A DNA stretch of 64,000 bases from Tomocerus qinae. Taxonomy: Eukaryota; Arthropoda; Collembola; Entomobryomorpha; Tomoceridae. The position numbers and the translations under genes are program-made. The notes under the pieces were generated by a model. It was not told where the DNA came from and made no database searches. It worked only from the letters and a program-made list of their open reading frames with translations. Shown one piece after another: positions 40,801 through 54,200 of the stretch; position 1 is the stretch's first letter; each line of letters begins with the position of its first letter. Where the stretch lies: contig CM034547.1 of the NCBI GenBank assembly GCA_020055645.1, forward strand, positions 68,234,884 through 68,298,883, written 5' to 3'.

Positions 40801-43800
40801 CATAGTATCGCAACTCAACTCGCTGGTTTTTTAACGAAAGAAAAGTGAGGAAAATGAGCTGAAGGCAAGAAATTACATTTCCACTTGAGTAAAATATCCA
40901 ATCTAAGGGAGATGTTGTGTTGCGCGTCTGGCTCCGAAAGAATCCTTTGTGTGGCCTTTACTCAATTGATGCTAAGTGGTAACCGAACCAAGGCGAGACG
41001 AGCCAAGAAACGAATCTTCCTCACTCCTAAACACTTCACCATCAACAATTTGAATCTCATCTCCCTTCCTCTCCCGATCTCTCTCCTGTTTCATATCTTT
41101 AGCAGATATATGCAAATACTATTCATATAGCCCCTATACCCTATAGTCTTCATTAACTTATCACCAACTATAATAATTTTTATTATTCCTAATTAGATAT
41201 GTTACACTTATTTTATAGCATATCTATTAAAGACTAGCTAATTAATTTGGATGTCAATGAAGGACTGCATTCATTATCTGTTTACTGTAAATGGACAGTA
41301 AATCAATATTTTTTGTAGAATGTAGACGTTATAGTTTCAAGAACATACTAAAATATTTTTGCGCCTCATTATTAGAATGAGACAGAAGAAGCTGAAGGAA
41401 ATCTGTGTAAAAGGGTATTACTTGAATTTTGAAATAGAAACATTCCAGTCAATGGGGCAAGGAGAATAGAAACATTATTGAATTAGATTTTGGGCTTGTA
41501 ACGTGAGGAAGGTGAGGGCCAGGCCAGGAGATTGAAATTGTATGTGCATAAGTGGACTGTGGATGGATCAGTTTTAAGTTCTTGAAGAGTGGAAGGGAAG
41601 AAGGGACTAACGCCAAGGATTGAGTCGAGGGCAGGGAAGAAATGGACGAGAACCTTTTGTCTGTCAATGAACCACTTGAGAAATTCTAACAAATAAACGT
41701 AGCTTTTCCATACCTCTGTCACAATCACACACACTCACCCTTTAGTAGGTACAGTACCCAATAGTATCTCTATATAGATGATGTTGATATTATTAATTCC
41801 CCCTGAGCATTTAACTACTTTTGTCGTAATAATGTTTTGACTAGGTTAATACTGTGACTGGAATAAGTACATACAGGACAAGTACACTTAAGGCTATCCA
41901 AATACACTGATGAATAAACTTCATCCTTACTCATTGAACTATTGACATTACCTACATGTGCGTTGAATATTTTCCTGTTGTTCAGTTGAGACAAGACACG
42001 AGCTTCTACTTCTCCTTTCCACTTTTCAAATCATTATGACAGCTGAATAGAAATCTCAAGATTTCTCAATTGTCATTGTATGCTACAAAAATATTAAATT
42101 GTATAAGTATTGTCACCATAATATTACAATGTAGACGCCTTTGCGTAATTATTATTATTTCAGTAAAAATAAATTATGACTTTCTCATGAAGATGCAGGA
42201 TATCAGGACATTCTCAGCATTGGCAAATGTAACTTTTCCCGCAAAATGTTAATTATTTATACTGAACAGTACTGAAACTTGTAGCAAAGATTCCAAGTAG
42301 CAAAATGGCAGCGGACGACAATCCTTGGAAGCAACATGCAATGTTATTAGCCATGCTCGACAAAAATTAAATTTTAATGAGCATATGTAAGATCTGTGCA
42401 GAAAATAGGACATGATTACATATGGCTGGATTCCTTCACATCAGGAAAATAGTAACGAGAATATTAAATTACGCATTTGAGTTTGTGCAGGATAAGGAAA
42501 GGAGTTTTTCGTCGTAGAGTTAGACTTTTTCCATCCCACGTACACATTAATGTAGCTCTGTGAAGCTATTATGAGTGTTTTGTCTCCGAGAAAGCAATAA
42601 TAGTTGAATTCTTTGTAGTTTCTACTTGTATCGGTAAGTCTATACTGCCTTTAGTATTCTTCCTCTGGCGTCGTGCGTGGAGACCACCTACTAGGAGTTG
42701 AATTCAAAATCCTATGTGCCTATAAAGGAAGGTTTAGTCTTTCTACCTACTAAAAGATAATACTATAAGACGATGGAGGAGAGATTCTATAGTAGTCGTT
42801 TAGAATGTACAATAAGATGAGTTCGGAGGTGTCTGTTGGTATTGAAACATAGAAATGATCTTTCACTCGCACATCTCTCTCTGTATAACTTAAATATATA
42901 CAATATTATGAAGCTATTCTATTGTTCCGTCAACTTAATAACGAAATGCTTTGGATTTCTCTCCGTGATAACAATATCAGCCTCGCATGGCAGAAATAAT
43001 TCTGCTTTCCCACTTGGCATTATAGATAGTAGAGTGTACGCAGTTACATTCTTCTCCACTTGGTATCTTTATTGCTGCAAGTATCTGTATACAATTCGTA
43101 TTATCCGCTGACTTGACTTGCAATATTATCTATCTGTATACATGCGAGTTGCTAAACTTAACTGTAATGTCTACCTTAAGTAAGTCTGAACTGAAGCAAT
43201 ATTGTTGGCACTCGCGTCGTGTCGTCTTCGTCTCTCTCTCCCAAAGAAAGAAGAATGGAACGCAGGAAATCCTTTCACGTTCTCTTCAACTCTTCTTCTT
43301 GTCGGCTTCTTTATTACATTACATTTATATTACATTACATAATACATTTTATATTACGATTCCTTTTGCTTACTGTTGTTAAGCCCGCATCTATTGTGCT
43401 GTGGGAGTGAATGATCTCTACCTATCTCCATCGTGTGTACTCTACCACGTCATTTGTATTTTGCCCAAGTTTTCAACTGTTCTTCCCAGCTATGCAATCC
43501 AATCCTACCTTTTCCCTCTCCTACCACCAATACTACATATTAAGTAAGCGAGATTCTAGAATATTCAATTCAAGTCACTCTGGCTATAGCCAATTCACAG
43601 ACTCTCTCTAAAAGACTCTATGATATTCTCTCTCTAGTCTCTTCTACAGACACCCAGATCTAAATGTGAATAATAAAAAGTCGGCATAAAATACTAAATA
43701 CATACTGTGATTGTCGGCTACACCAGCAGAACCGCCCATAAATGTTTACCCCTTTCATTAGATTTACCCGTCCTCCCATTTAATGCTTGCAATTCAATCA

Positions 43801-46800
43801 TCTCATTGCAACTCTATGGAAAATTATCAAATTATGTCAATTCTTGTTAATTTATATTGTATTATGGTCAAACTAGCCGTAAAATTCATTCTCATCTACA
43901 AAATTCGTCTAATTCTGCTTCTAATTTATATCCACTATAAATATTGCAAACAGTTTAAGAAACTGTGGGGTTTCCCGGTGATTTAAATGTTACATTTGGG
44001 TATATCTACTATTGGGTTATGCAGGAAATAAGGAAGATGTGGTTTAAGAGCTCAATGAACCACCAGAAAAGAATTCGTGAAGTGTACAAGCAGCAAGCTA
44101 ATCTTTAAATGATATATCACAAAGGAATGCCTAATATTGGGGCTTTATGAAGCAATTTAGTTTTATAGGATTGACACTCTTTACAATTAGAGTTTGTGCG
44201 ATAAAGGAAATTACAATGACAATACTCACGTAGTATCATATTGCGTCACATTTCTGATAACATCATTTCTATTTGATTTGTGCTCTGCTGGATGGACTTG
44301 CTACGTACTTCTTATAGTAGCTCCGTATAAAAGAATTGCTTCAATGTAGTATTTCTGTGTCCTTCTACCCTCTTGAATGGCAGCAAGAGAAATGTCAGGC
44401 CACCCTCACATCATTTCACACTCTTGCTCAATACTCTCTACAATTACACTTACTTTATCAGAGACAGACAAAGAAATATAATACATTTGCTCTCAATAGG
44501 AATGAAACGTAATTGAGGTGGCTCTCTTTCTGCGACGCCCACTCCATTCCATATGATAAATGGCAATTGTGACAGAATGGAAGTGGGGTGTCCCAGCTTC
44601 ATGAATACACAATAAGATTTGTAATATATCACATACAATAACCATATACTTGCATATTTCTAAAATGAGATTACAAATATTAATACCTACAAAAACTAAA
44701 TCTAATCATAGTAAATGCTTAACTACTTAATATAGTAAATAGTGATATTAAAATCTCACTTTTCATGCGTTCTAACTAATATGGGAAATAATATAACAAG
44801 CTTTACAAATAATTTACTACATAGGACAGATTTTCCTGACATTTTCAAATGTAAATGTAATTCTACACCTTACGCGTACAGTTGCTTGCTCTTAGACCTT
44901 ATGGTATTAATTGTATTAATAGCCATTGCTTACAATAAGTAAGTAGTAATTTTTTATTCACAATTTCGGTCGGTAGACTAAATTGACACATTAGTAAGAT
45001 ACTTGTCCAAAGCACTTACAATTACAATATTTTTTCTATTGAATCGTCGCAGCTGCTAATTGTAAAACATTTTTCTTGTTCACGTAACTAACATTTACAT
45101 AGATTTTTTAATCCTCCTAAATACAGATGTATTCTCACTACTACAGAATTTTGCCTCTAGGCTGCAAAACGCAGTTTTGTTGATTAATCACCTGACTGTT
45201 TCATCGTATTTAAATATAGTACCTTGCGACTACTGATTTCAAATGAAACGATAAATCAATTACATTGACTACTTTTTAACTGCCTTTGAATAGTGTTACT
45301 TGAAACTGCCATTGTTGTTATTCGCACATTATGCTAACCAAAGGCTGAGTTTCACCGATGACAATTTCGAGTAATCTGCGTAGGGATTTGAAAGCGATAG
45401 AAATAACAAAACAGTGTTATGAATGAATTCAAGTTAATGAGTGGAAAGGGGCAAATTAATGGAGTGGAAACGGATGGAAAGTTTCTGTCGGTCCTTTACA
45501 AAGCCAAGTTAGCAACTGATCTGCTATCTTCATCCCATTGCTTCTATTGTGGTTAATGTATTTGTTTTCAACTATTGTTTCATCTTTAAACCCATTATAT
45601 AGATACTTATGCCGTAAATCAAATCGAAACAAAACCAAGCTCATGGTTTCATACATAAATACGGATTGTGTCTGTTCTACTTTATTATTTAGGTAGTCAC
45701 TCATAGCACTTGCATTTCGTATGGTTTTGAGAGTCGCTAACGAACGCTGCTTTTGTGAAAATTCAGGTCGAGGCAAAGCTACAGAGAAGCTAGAAGAAGA
45801 GCCATAAGTAAAAGACGAACTAAAACTAAAGAAGTATACAATTTAACGTTTGCCCAGAACTACCATCGAAAGATTACAAAGAAAAGATAGAACTTACGCT
45901 ACTGTCTTTTATGTCGTCTAGCGATCCTCTTATACTCAGGCAACGACAAACATTTTCTTTCCACAGAAACTGTCTTCTTGTCTTTGACAGAAACTTTAAC
46001 TTTAACTAAACTTTGGCTCCGGGAAAGTTCCGGATGGAACAATTGTACAGATACAGTAGAGACTGGAGCGCTGACTGTTTTCCATTTCCTACGTACAGTC
46101 GACAGATAGTTATTAAATGGGATCTTCATATGTATGGGGACGGAAAAGCAAGTTTGTACCTATACCTACTATTTAGATTGAAATTGGAAGATGGAAAGGA
46201 AAGCGAGTCGTCTTGCCGTTCCTGAAGTTGAAATGTAGAACTGTACCCACAATTCATACAAAATATAGCAAATTAATTATCCTGGGGGTTCTCCTTTGGT
46301 TGACACGCGGCCTTTTATTATTCCTTTCCCTTAGTTATGTACATTCAGCCATAAAATCATAAGTTAATTGAATTCTTTGTTGCAAACCATATCAAATGAA
46401 CTACAGATCCCTAGCGTTCGCGATTTAGTTGCATTTAATGGCCATATAAGGCCAAGTAACGTTTACATTTCACATATCTAAAAACTTATAATTATGGATT
46501 CATTATAAAAATGCAAAAGCTTAGACTAAATATTGTATTGATGATGACTATCCTTAGGATAGGGAAAGTGAAGTGTCTATAGATTTCCAACTCTTATAGT
46601 AAGTAGTTAAAGAGAGACGTTGGACTTCTACTTGGACCTGTTTTCCTTAACACTTGACTTGCTTTGACTGTGAATTGAGCACGAGAGAGATTGTATTATG
46701 AAGAGTTGTAGTATAGTAGAGCAGCCACACGGCACAAACAGTAGAAATGAAGTGAGAAATAAATTAATGACACTCAAGTCTCTGTGTACAATCTCCATCC

Positions 46801-49800
46801 AGTTAGCGAAACATCGAAACCCAATCATGTATGCTACTTTTGCATCGGTTTACCTAATCTGTGTTTATACTAGTATTAATATAGTAAATACTGGATAAAT
46901 ATAGACTAAATTCCTGCTCAGAGTACCCAGAGGGTGTAAAAGTACATGTCCGTTGTTTAGTTTCAGTCACATCTTGCATAGATGGTAGGTATAAGGAGAC
47001 TAAGCAATAAGTATGCATAATATGGTATTTATATACGTAGGTAAGTATGTTATATCTAATTGCAGTGTCATTGCATGCTAATGATAATAGTAGAAAAGCT
47101 AGAGATATTTTGTATTTGTATATACAATAGGGATGTCTGAAAAGTTGGGCATTAGAGTCGGAATGTATATAATCTCTGTTGTATTTAGTGGTGAGAGTTT
47201 ATGTGTGAGATGTGTATGATCTGAAGATGAAATTATCTCCGATTCGTTGCCCGCTTGGTTTTACAGTTGAGAGTCGGTTCGGTTGGTTAGCTAAAAGAGA
47301 ATTAAGTGGGAGCGAGGGTAATGGTGTGTGTCACAGACGCAAACACATTTCCATATAATGGAGTTGAAGGAATTTTTCTAATTTCTTCCTCTTGTATTTA
47401 GTCATATGCAAACACACGTTGCTTTCCCTGACTTGGCTCAGGCCTCGCTTCACTTTGCTTTCCAAGGCTCCAATAAACATTTCCCTCGCCTTCCTCTCGG
47501 TACTCATTTATTGTAATCCGTCTCGAGTGTCGAAACTCTAGTGCACTGCATATGACATATTTTGGCAGCAGCCTTACTTATTAAACTTATCTCTTCGCCT
47601 AATGTTGTACTAAATGAACTAACGTCTAAAGTCATTTTCAATGTACATCTCTAGCAACTACGTACTTACTATCTTCCTGGAAATACTTTAACACAGGACG
47701 GATGGAAAATTATTCTAAATAACAAAGACAGCCCCAACTCCTATCTGTTACGTTAGACTTAGCACTACAGCACCTCAATTTTAATTCCTGCCAAACAAAT
47801 AATCTCTCTCCCCATTTTTCTACTTTACGACGCTTAAGATATCAAAATTTTGACTAATAATAAGATCCAACTATTTCTCTATTACATTTTTTCTATTTCT
47901 GTGTCATGTCAGAGTCATTATGGCCTGGAGATAAAACAGACAGATCATACTCTTCTATCTTATTTATTTCTCTAGCAGGAGTAGCTACACGTATTTATGC
48001 AAAATATCCTCTGCTCACGGACATTTTATTGTCAAGCTGTAAAGACTTGAGAATTTCAATTTCCTCCGTCGTTCACACTAAATTATTGCAAGCATCACAG
48101 AAACGAAAACATCTGAAATTTCATTAGCTCATACCGTACTATACTCACTGTAATAAATACACTTTAGGTAAAGAAGACACGCACTCGAGGATCAAAGAGT
48201 TCTTGACGAAATTTAAAACTTGTACTTACAAAGCAAGAAAGAGACAAAAAACAAAACAAAGAGTTTCTTCACAGACATATACGTAGGTACATCCTTCTTC
48301 TTTTCAGAATACATTTATCCAGTTTGTCTTTAGGACTGTAACTTGTGCCATTCCCTTCCAAGTATTTGCATAGGCAAATGGATTGACAATACAGTACAAA
48401 GCTTCTGTACGACTTGTATGTGTTTGTAATTTGACCCTTGTAAAGTAAACCTTACTTTTTAGAGACTATGATTTCTCTTCAGCACTCAATACTTGGCACT
48501 ACGAAATACATTCCCATTTCTATACCTTTAGCATACACCTAGTAGTATTGCTATTTGTAAGAATGAACTGCAACAACTTGCAATAGAAGACATACACTGA
48601 TATTCTAAGAAAGATATTTACTCCAAGTTATCCGTGAAATTCCCAATTCTATACATATGAATGTTCATATATTGCTTTCCGCTTTAGCGCAAAGCGTAAA
48701 TGTAAAAGGTTGAAGGTACAAGAGAACGTAGAGCAAGGATACAAAATATACAAAGTACTTGTCGCCGAATATTCTGTCGATTTCAAGACTCAAGATTCAC
48801 TCTCATTCCTCCTCGTATTTCCTTAAACCAAATTCTCGATACAATAAAATAAAATTGAATTCTTTGTAACTCACACTTTTCAGTCCTTCCGCTCCAAAGA
48901 AGAATTTATTCACGGATAGACACAAACCTGCCTTCATGTACGTACATATGTGCATAACCAGTGTTTCATTTTAAAGCAGGCTAAAAATGATTTTAACCAG
49001 CCAGCCGGCTAAAGTGGCTGAAATGGCTAGTGGCAAAAATGGCCAAAAATCATGGTTTTTTAAATTTCCCGCCAAATCAAGAATGATTTTCTCAGTTCAC
49101 ATAGCCCCATTTGACTATTTTTGGCCATTTTGGCCTTTTTAGCCACTGGCTAACAAAGGATTTCAACCAGCCGGCCGGCTGGTCACCGAACACTGTGCAT
49201 AACAGATATTGACACAACACTGAATTGAAAATGGTAGATTTTTAGCTGTGGACCTCTAAAGTAATAATAATGTATATTTTATGATTATTAATAATGTTTA
49301 AAAATTCGGTTTAAGATTTTGACACTTTTAACCCTAAACCTCAAAGTTTGTAAAATGAAAATTGAAAGAGAAGTAGGTCATTTGCTAAAAAGGGTGGAAT
49401 TTAAAGAGTATATTATAATAAGCATATAATAGATGCAGTCAGTAAGAGACAGAGCGGAAAAGGAGATAGTATAAAATCATATGACGCATGTAGTAGTGTC
49501 AGTCGAAGAGAATTAATTTCAGTTGGTAAACAGTAAACGAGCGGAATACATAATTGAAATAGTACTAAGGGGCAAGGAAATAGTTTGAGATGGAGGATAG
49601 AATATTATAATCTTAAGAAAAATTCATTAATTCATTATAATTACGTGTAGAGTTCCGACAATAAAACGATTCAGTGAGATGAGATGGTGAGTCAACAGAC
49701 AATAAAGCCTTTGTTTCCCTCTTAATTGCAGAGTCGAAGAGACAAAAGCTGGATAGCGACGGAGAAAATACAGACGGAGATGAGACAATCGGTTACGGAG

Positions 49801-51293
49801 ACCAAGAAGCGGACGACATGAAAGAAAAGGACTATTCTCACAAGAGCACTCGAAAAGACGACTCACAGAGTCCCGATCCGATTGACATGAAGAAGGAGAC
49901 TCGTTCGGAACACAATTTCTCGCCTAACAACTACTCAATCAAAAACATGATGAATAACAGTTTGGAGACATCCTCTTCCAACGAAAATGATGCTGACAAC
50001 GAGCCAGAGCCAGAAAACGATTCTGGAGATGACTTAAATTTGGAGTTGAGTGGGAAAAGAAACCTGCCGGATATGGATGGAACTATTTCTGAAGAGGAGG
50101 AAGAGCCACGTCAACCTTCCAAGGAGAATTACCTCCGAGCCTTGGCTGCTGAAGGACTTCGGGTCGGTCGCCATGTGAGTCGCATGATGAAAAATCCCCC
50201 GGCTGCAAAAGTTCACCGGGACCGGGAACATCATGCCAGAGGTCGTGGGAGTCAAAGCAGAAGTCACCGCAGACAAAGTCGGAGTCCTCCTTCCCCAGCA
50301 GTAGATACCCTTCTCAGGGTGTTCCCTATGAAAAGAAGAAGCGAAATTGATGCGGCTCTCCACAAAACCGGGGGTGACATTCTGAAAGCCATAGAAGTGC
50401 TACTAGTGGCGGGGGAAATTGAAAACCAACAGTTTCAACATTTCAGCCAACAATTTCACCAACAACATCAACACCAGCAACAACTGGGTCATGGAAATCC
50501 GATGGCCATGAGTATGTCTGTCTCCCAATTAATTCAACAACAAACACAGCAGATGCAGGCTAGGGCTCGCATCGGATTTTCTCCGAGTCCTCCACCTCCG
50601 CTTGCTCATGGACACGGCCGAGGAGTTAGTCTCGGCCCGATGGATTTAGCCATGGATCCTCATAAACTCTTTGAGCACATGGAAAAATCCCATTCCAAAT
50701 CCAATCACCACAACAGTTCCGGAAACAATAACAATAATAACAATTCCATGGCCAACCACAATCATTCCCATAATAATGCGCATCATCACCATTCCCACTC
50801 TTCAAACCAAAGTTCCCGACCGATCAGTCCGGGAGCTGAAAGCCCTTCTTCGGCTTTCTCACTTTTCGGACCGTATTCCGCAGCAGCAGCAGCCGCCGCC
50901 CGGTTTAATCCTAATCACCCCGCTAACCGCCGTTTCATCCCTTCCCTCCTCCCCTACTCTATCCCAGGAATGCACAGACCAGAGAATTTCTTTCCGGTGA
51001 GTGGTAATAATGGCGGCGGTGGGAACGGCGGGAGCGGAGGCCCTTTGCCGTTGGTAACGGCGGCAGCGGCCATGTCGACAGTTGCAGCTTTGAATCTGGG
51101 CCATAGCGTAGCCGTCGCTCATCATCACAGTAACAGCAGTGTTCACGGACATGGACATGGGGGTAGTTTGCACACAAGTCCAGGAACACCTGGCTCCTCG
51201 TCTTTGCATGAAAATACGAGTAATGTGGAGCGTGAGAGTGGAACTCCGCCCACTTCATGCTCGGGCTCTGATAGGGCGTCCTATTCTGAGTGA
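37817..51293 (+). CDS. dmrt99B: DM-domain transcription factor with DMA domain (Dmrt99B/DMRTA-like)
   Basis: Exons 37817-38077, 38583-38889 and 49732-51293 join in phase (0, then A+AG) to give 709 aa. The DM domain lies at about 42-87 with all eight zinc ligands visible (C45, C48, H51, H60, C64, C69, C71, C74), followed across the exon junction by the conserved basic/Gln helix ([21 protein letters not shown], about 88-108). The block [20 protein letters not shown] is close to arthropod Dmrt99B and vertebrate DMRTA. A DMA domain ([15 protein letters not shown]..., about 378-417) follows in exon 3, which separates this group from doublesex. The C-terminal third is low-complexity: Gln/His-rich (about 421-466), His/Asn-rich (about 513-551), an Ala run (about 572-580) and a Gly-rich run. 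Nuclear DNA-binding regulator; Dmrt99B/DMRTA genes act mainly in neural and gonadal development rather than as the sex switch itself. The assignment to 99B rather than another DMA-containing member is by resemblance only. The first ATG in frame was chosen. Confidence 0.9.
38890..49731 (+). other. Intron 2 of the dmrt gene (10.8 kb)
   Basis: Donor A|GTAAGT, acceptor TTAATTGCAG. It is more than twenty times longer than intron 1 (505 bp). It contains CT-rich acceptor-like sequence at 39062-39086, AATAAA at 39236-39241, a hAT-like MITE near its 3' end, and no supported nested gene. Length and position suggest room for enhancers, but none can be read from sequence. Confidence 0.8.
48959..49195. 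mobile_element. hAT-like MITE, 237 bp, with 8-bp target duplication
   Basis: The element begins CAGTGTT and ends AACACTG, exact 7-bp terminal inverted repeats. It is flanked on both sides by the identical 8-mer TGCATAAC (48951-48958 and 49196-49203). Subterminal parts are also inverted copies: ACCAGCCAGCCGGCT on the left pairs with the complement of ACCAGCCGGCCGGCT on the right (14 of 15), and GTGGC/AAAAATGGCC segments recur in both halves, so the whole unit can fold into an imperfect hairpin. It has no coding capacity. An 8-bp duplication and CAGTG ends are typical of hAT transposons; the family is inferred from those two marks only. It sits in dmrt intron 2, about 540 bp before exon 3. Confidence 0.88.
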
Positions 51294-54200
51294 GCACTCT
51301 GTCATAACAAGATATCACAATGTAACTCTCTGTTACGCAATCCAACCAAACGATACAGTAAGCCATAGGCAAGGAAATCCTTTGGGGAGAAAGATCCCAG
51401 CTGAGCCGCAGCTTCCTCTGCGAATGCCCATACTCCAAGAATTCAGTTCACATTCAGTCACAAGCTTTCCATTTTACATTTCATTTTATACAGCCTGGAG
51501 CTAGCTACATGTACGACAATTTTTTCAAGTCCCCATTGCATTGTCCATTGTCCAATAGAAAGATCTTGGTAATTACATTGCAAATAGCTATTGTAGTCTC
51601 AGAAGTAGTGCATGGACATAATATGTAATACTTTGTATAATCACTATTGCTTGTGTATATTGCTGGTTAGTACAGTGTGATACTACCCTATTTGTGTACC
51701 TAGATCTTCGGGAAATACATTACGTTAAAAAATTTATTGTAATCCTAATCAAAGCAACAGTACAGATAGCAAGTGCTGTAGCGGTCAATATACACTTTCC
51801 AAACGCTGAATGTACATTGGAGGTGATTGCATTATATTATATGCTCCTGCAATTATTAATGGGAGTACCTACATCACCTCGTCGTTGTAGTTGAAATTGT
51901 AGTTAGATGTTTCATTATCTTGTTTCTGTTCTGTTTAGAATATTTATAGCTTGACAGCTGTGTAAATGTGGACTTTAGGCTATCATGTTCAATCGCTTTC
52001 TTTATGTGAATATTTCCCTGTACATTTGTGTGATACAGATACAAAACGGTTTGTCGATATTTAATAGATTCGCATCTCATGTACTAGTAATGGCTACCAG
52101 CGTGGTTAGCCTTGTCCATTGTCTGAAATTGCTATTGTGCCATTTTTATATAAAAAGTAGCTTCATTTCACCCCTTTGCAGTAAGTACAGACCACAAACA
52201 ATTCTGTTAACCTAAACTTTTACCCGGAGTAGTGGAGACAAAACATATTCCATGTACTTTCGGTGGACGAAAATAATCTACGACGATTAAATATATGATT
52301 TTACCTTCAGTGTTAGTATAATATCTCCAGAATGAATAGTATGCATTTTCGAAACTTACCAAGTATTTAATGCAAGGTAATCAATCTAAGGTAGTATATA
52401 ACATAAGTTTCAAAAAAGTAAAACGAAAAAACAAAAAGAGTTGATTTAAATAGACATAGTTTATTATCGTCATAAACGGAGTCCGATTTGATTTTTAATC
52501 GACTCAGCTGTTGTAGTTGGAGTTTTTTAAATGAATATGAGGTCGGTATTGAATAGAGTTGTTACGGCTCATAGCAATGCTGACTTAATAGATAATCAGG
52601 GAAGTCACGAATGCGAACCAATTGAATGAGTTTTAATTTCATCCAATGCAACCCAAAGGCTATAAAATAGTAGAAATATCGTAGAATGGTAATTGTTAGG
52701 TAATTCAATCAAAAGTTTAGGATAGGGCTGAGCCATTCATGCTCCATTACCGTTAGCTTGTATAGTATTTTAGAGTATCACAAACTGATAGAATGATCTC
52801 ATTTCACCCTCAGAGAGTAGTTTTAACGTTACGCTTTTATTGCAATTGATCTGTTAAATGAATGAATCTTTCTTTTGTGAAGTCGCCGAATGAGAATTAG
52901 ATACCTACATAACGGTTTCGCATTTGCAGATGATACGCGTGCATTGAAACATCAACCATGGTACTTAATAGCAATGGTGGTTAGTTTAGGTATCGTTTTG
53001 TGGCTTTGCTCACTTGTTCCGTACTACATCCTATACAAAAGAACAAAACTATTTTGTTTGTAATTCCTTTTATAAGCTTCTGATGAATAAAATACGGAGC
53101 CGTGCATCCAGTCCAATAAACGAGACCTAACCAATTCACAAACTAATTCTCTAAAATTATCCAGACTATATCAAAGTCGCACATCTTCAGATATACGAAT
53201 CCAGTATGGTCATAAAATTTAAGTGTAACTAACAAATGTGAATTAAAAAATTCAGATGGTCTTGCCTACTTTAATGGACACAGTAAGTAAAAACATCCAG
53301 CTTCTAATAGTATGAAATATAAACTAATGTTACTTATATGTTGGGTAGACTTGTTGGTCGAGAACCTTATAAATCCGTACTTACAAATGCCTACTTGCAT
53401 TTAAATGTCAGCTTCTAAAGGAACCCCAGACAGAATTTTGCTAAATTAATGAACTTTAAAATGTACTTCACGTATTTAACTATAGCATTATTTAGGATAA
53501 GGCAAATAACATACATAATTAATACACTATAACATACACTATTAGTATTCTCTAGCATTTTCAAAGCATTTCACTATTTGGACTTTGAACATGAACACAT
53601 ATGTAAATTATGAAAAGCAAACATGAGATTAATTTTTAGTGAACCTTGTATTCGCAATGAAAACATATTCAGGATTTTAGTTTAGGAGCAAATCCGTCTT
53701 TTCATCTCGTTAGTATGTTTTTAACATAAGTTAAGCCTAGGAGTAGTATTCAATTTTTTTGACACAATTTGAAACTTATCAAGTTTACTCTACCCGTTAT
53801 ATTAAATGAATGGACGTTAGGCATCTCAATAGGTAACTATACAATTGGTGTGGAGATAACTTTAAGTGTCATTTGCAGTTGTACATGAAACTGGCCAAAT
53901 GTATAAGATGTAATACGCAATTAATGAAAAAGTTTGTCTTTGTTTGTACAAGTATAGTATTTATTATTGACATTAATTACTACTACCATCTAAGCATCTG
54001 TAAAGACGACGGAATTTGAGAGTATTATATAGTTAATGTAAAAATTAAAAAATATGCATGTACAGTAATAGCATTTAATTTTATGGACACATAGATAAAG
54101 TTGCAAGTAATCATCATTAGTTATGTATGTAATGTACTTGTGGTACTGAATTTGATGTAAGTGTGTGTGGATTTACTCCAATTAAATAGGACCTGCTATG

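Noticed and set aside
45456-45776. Minus-strand frame of 106 codons in dmrt intron 2
   Set aside because: No recognisable domain and no GC or codon signal; considered as a nested gene or transposase remnant and not supported.
50959-51438. Minus-strand frame of 159 codons under dmrt exon 3
   Set aside because: Antisense shadow of a low-complexity coding exon, which lacks stops on the other strand for compositional reasons.
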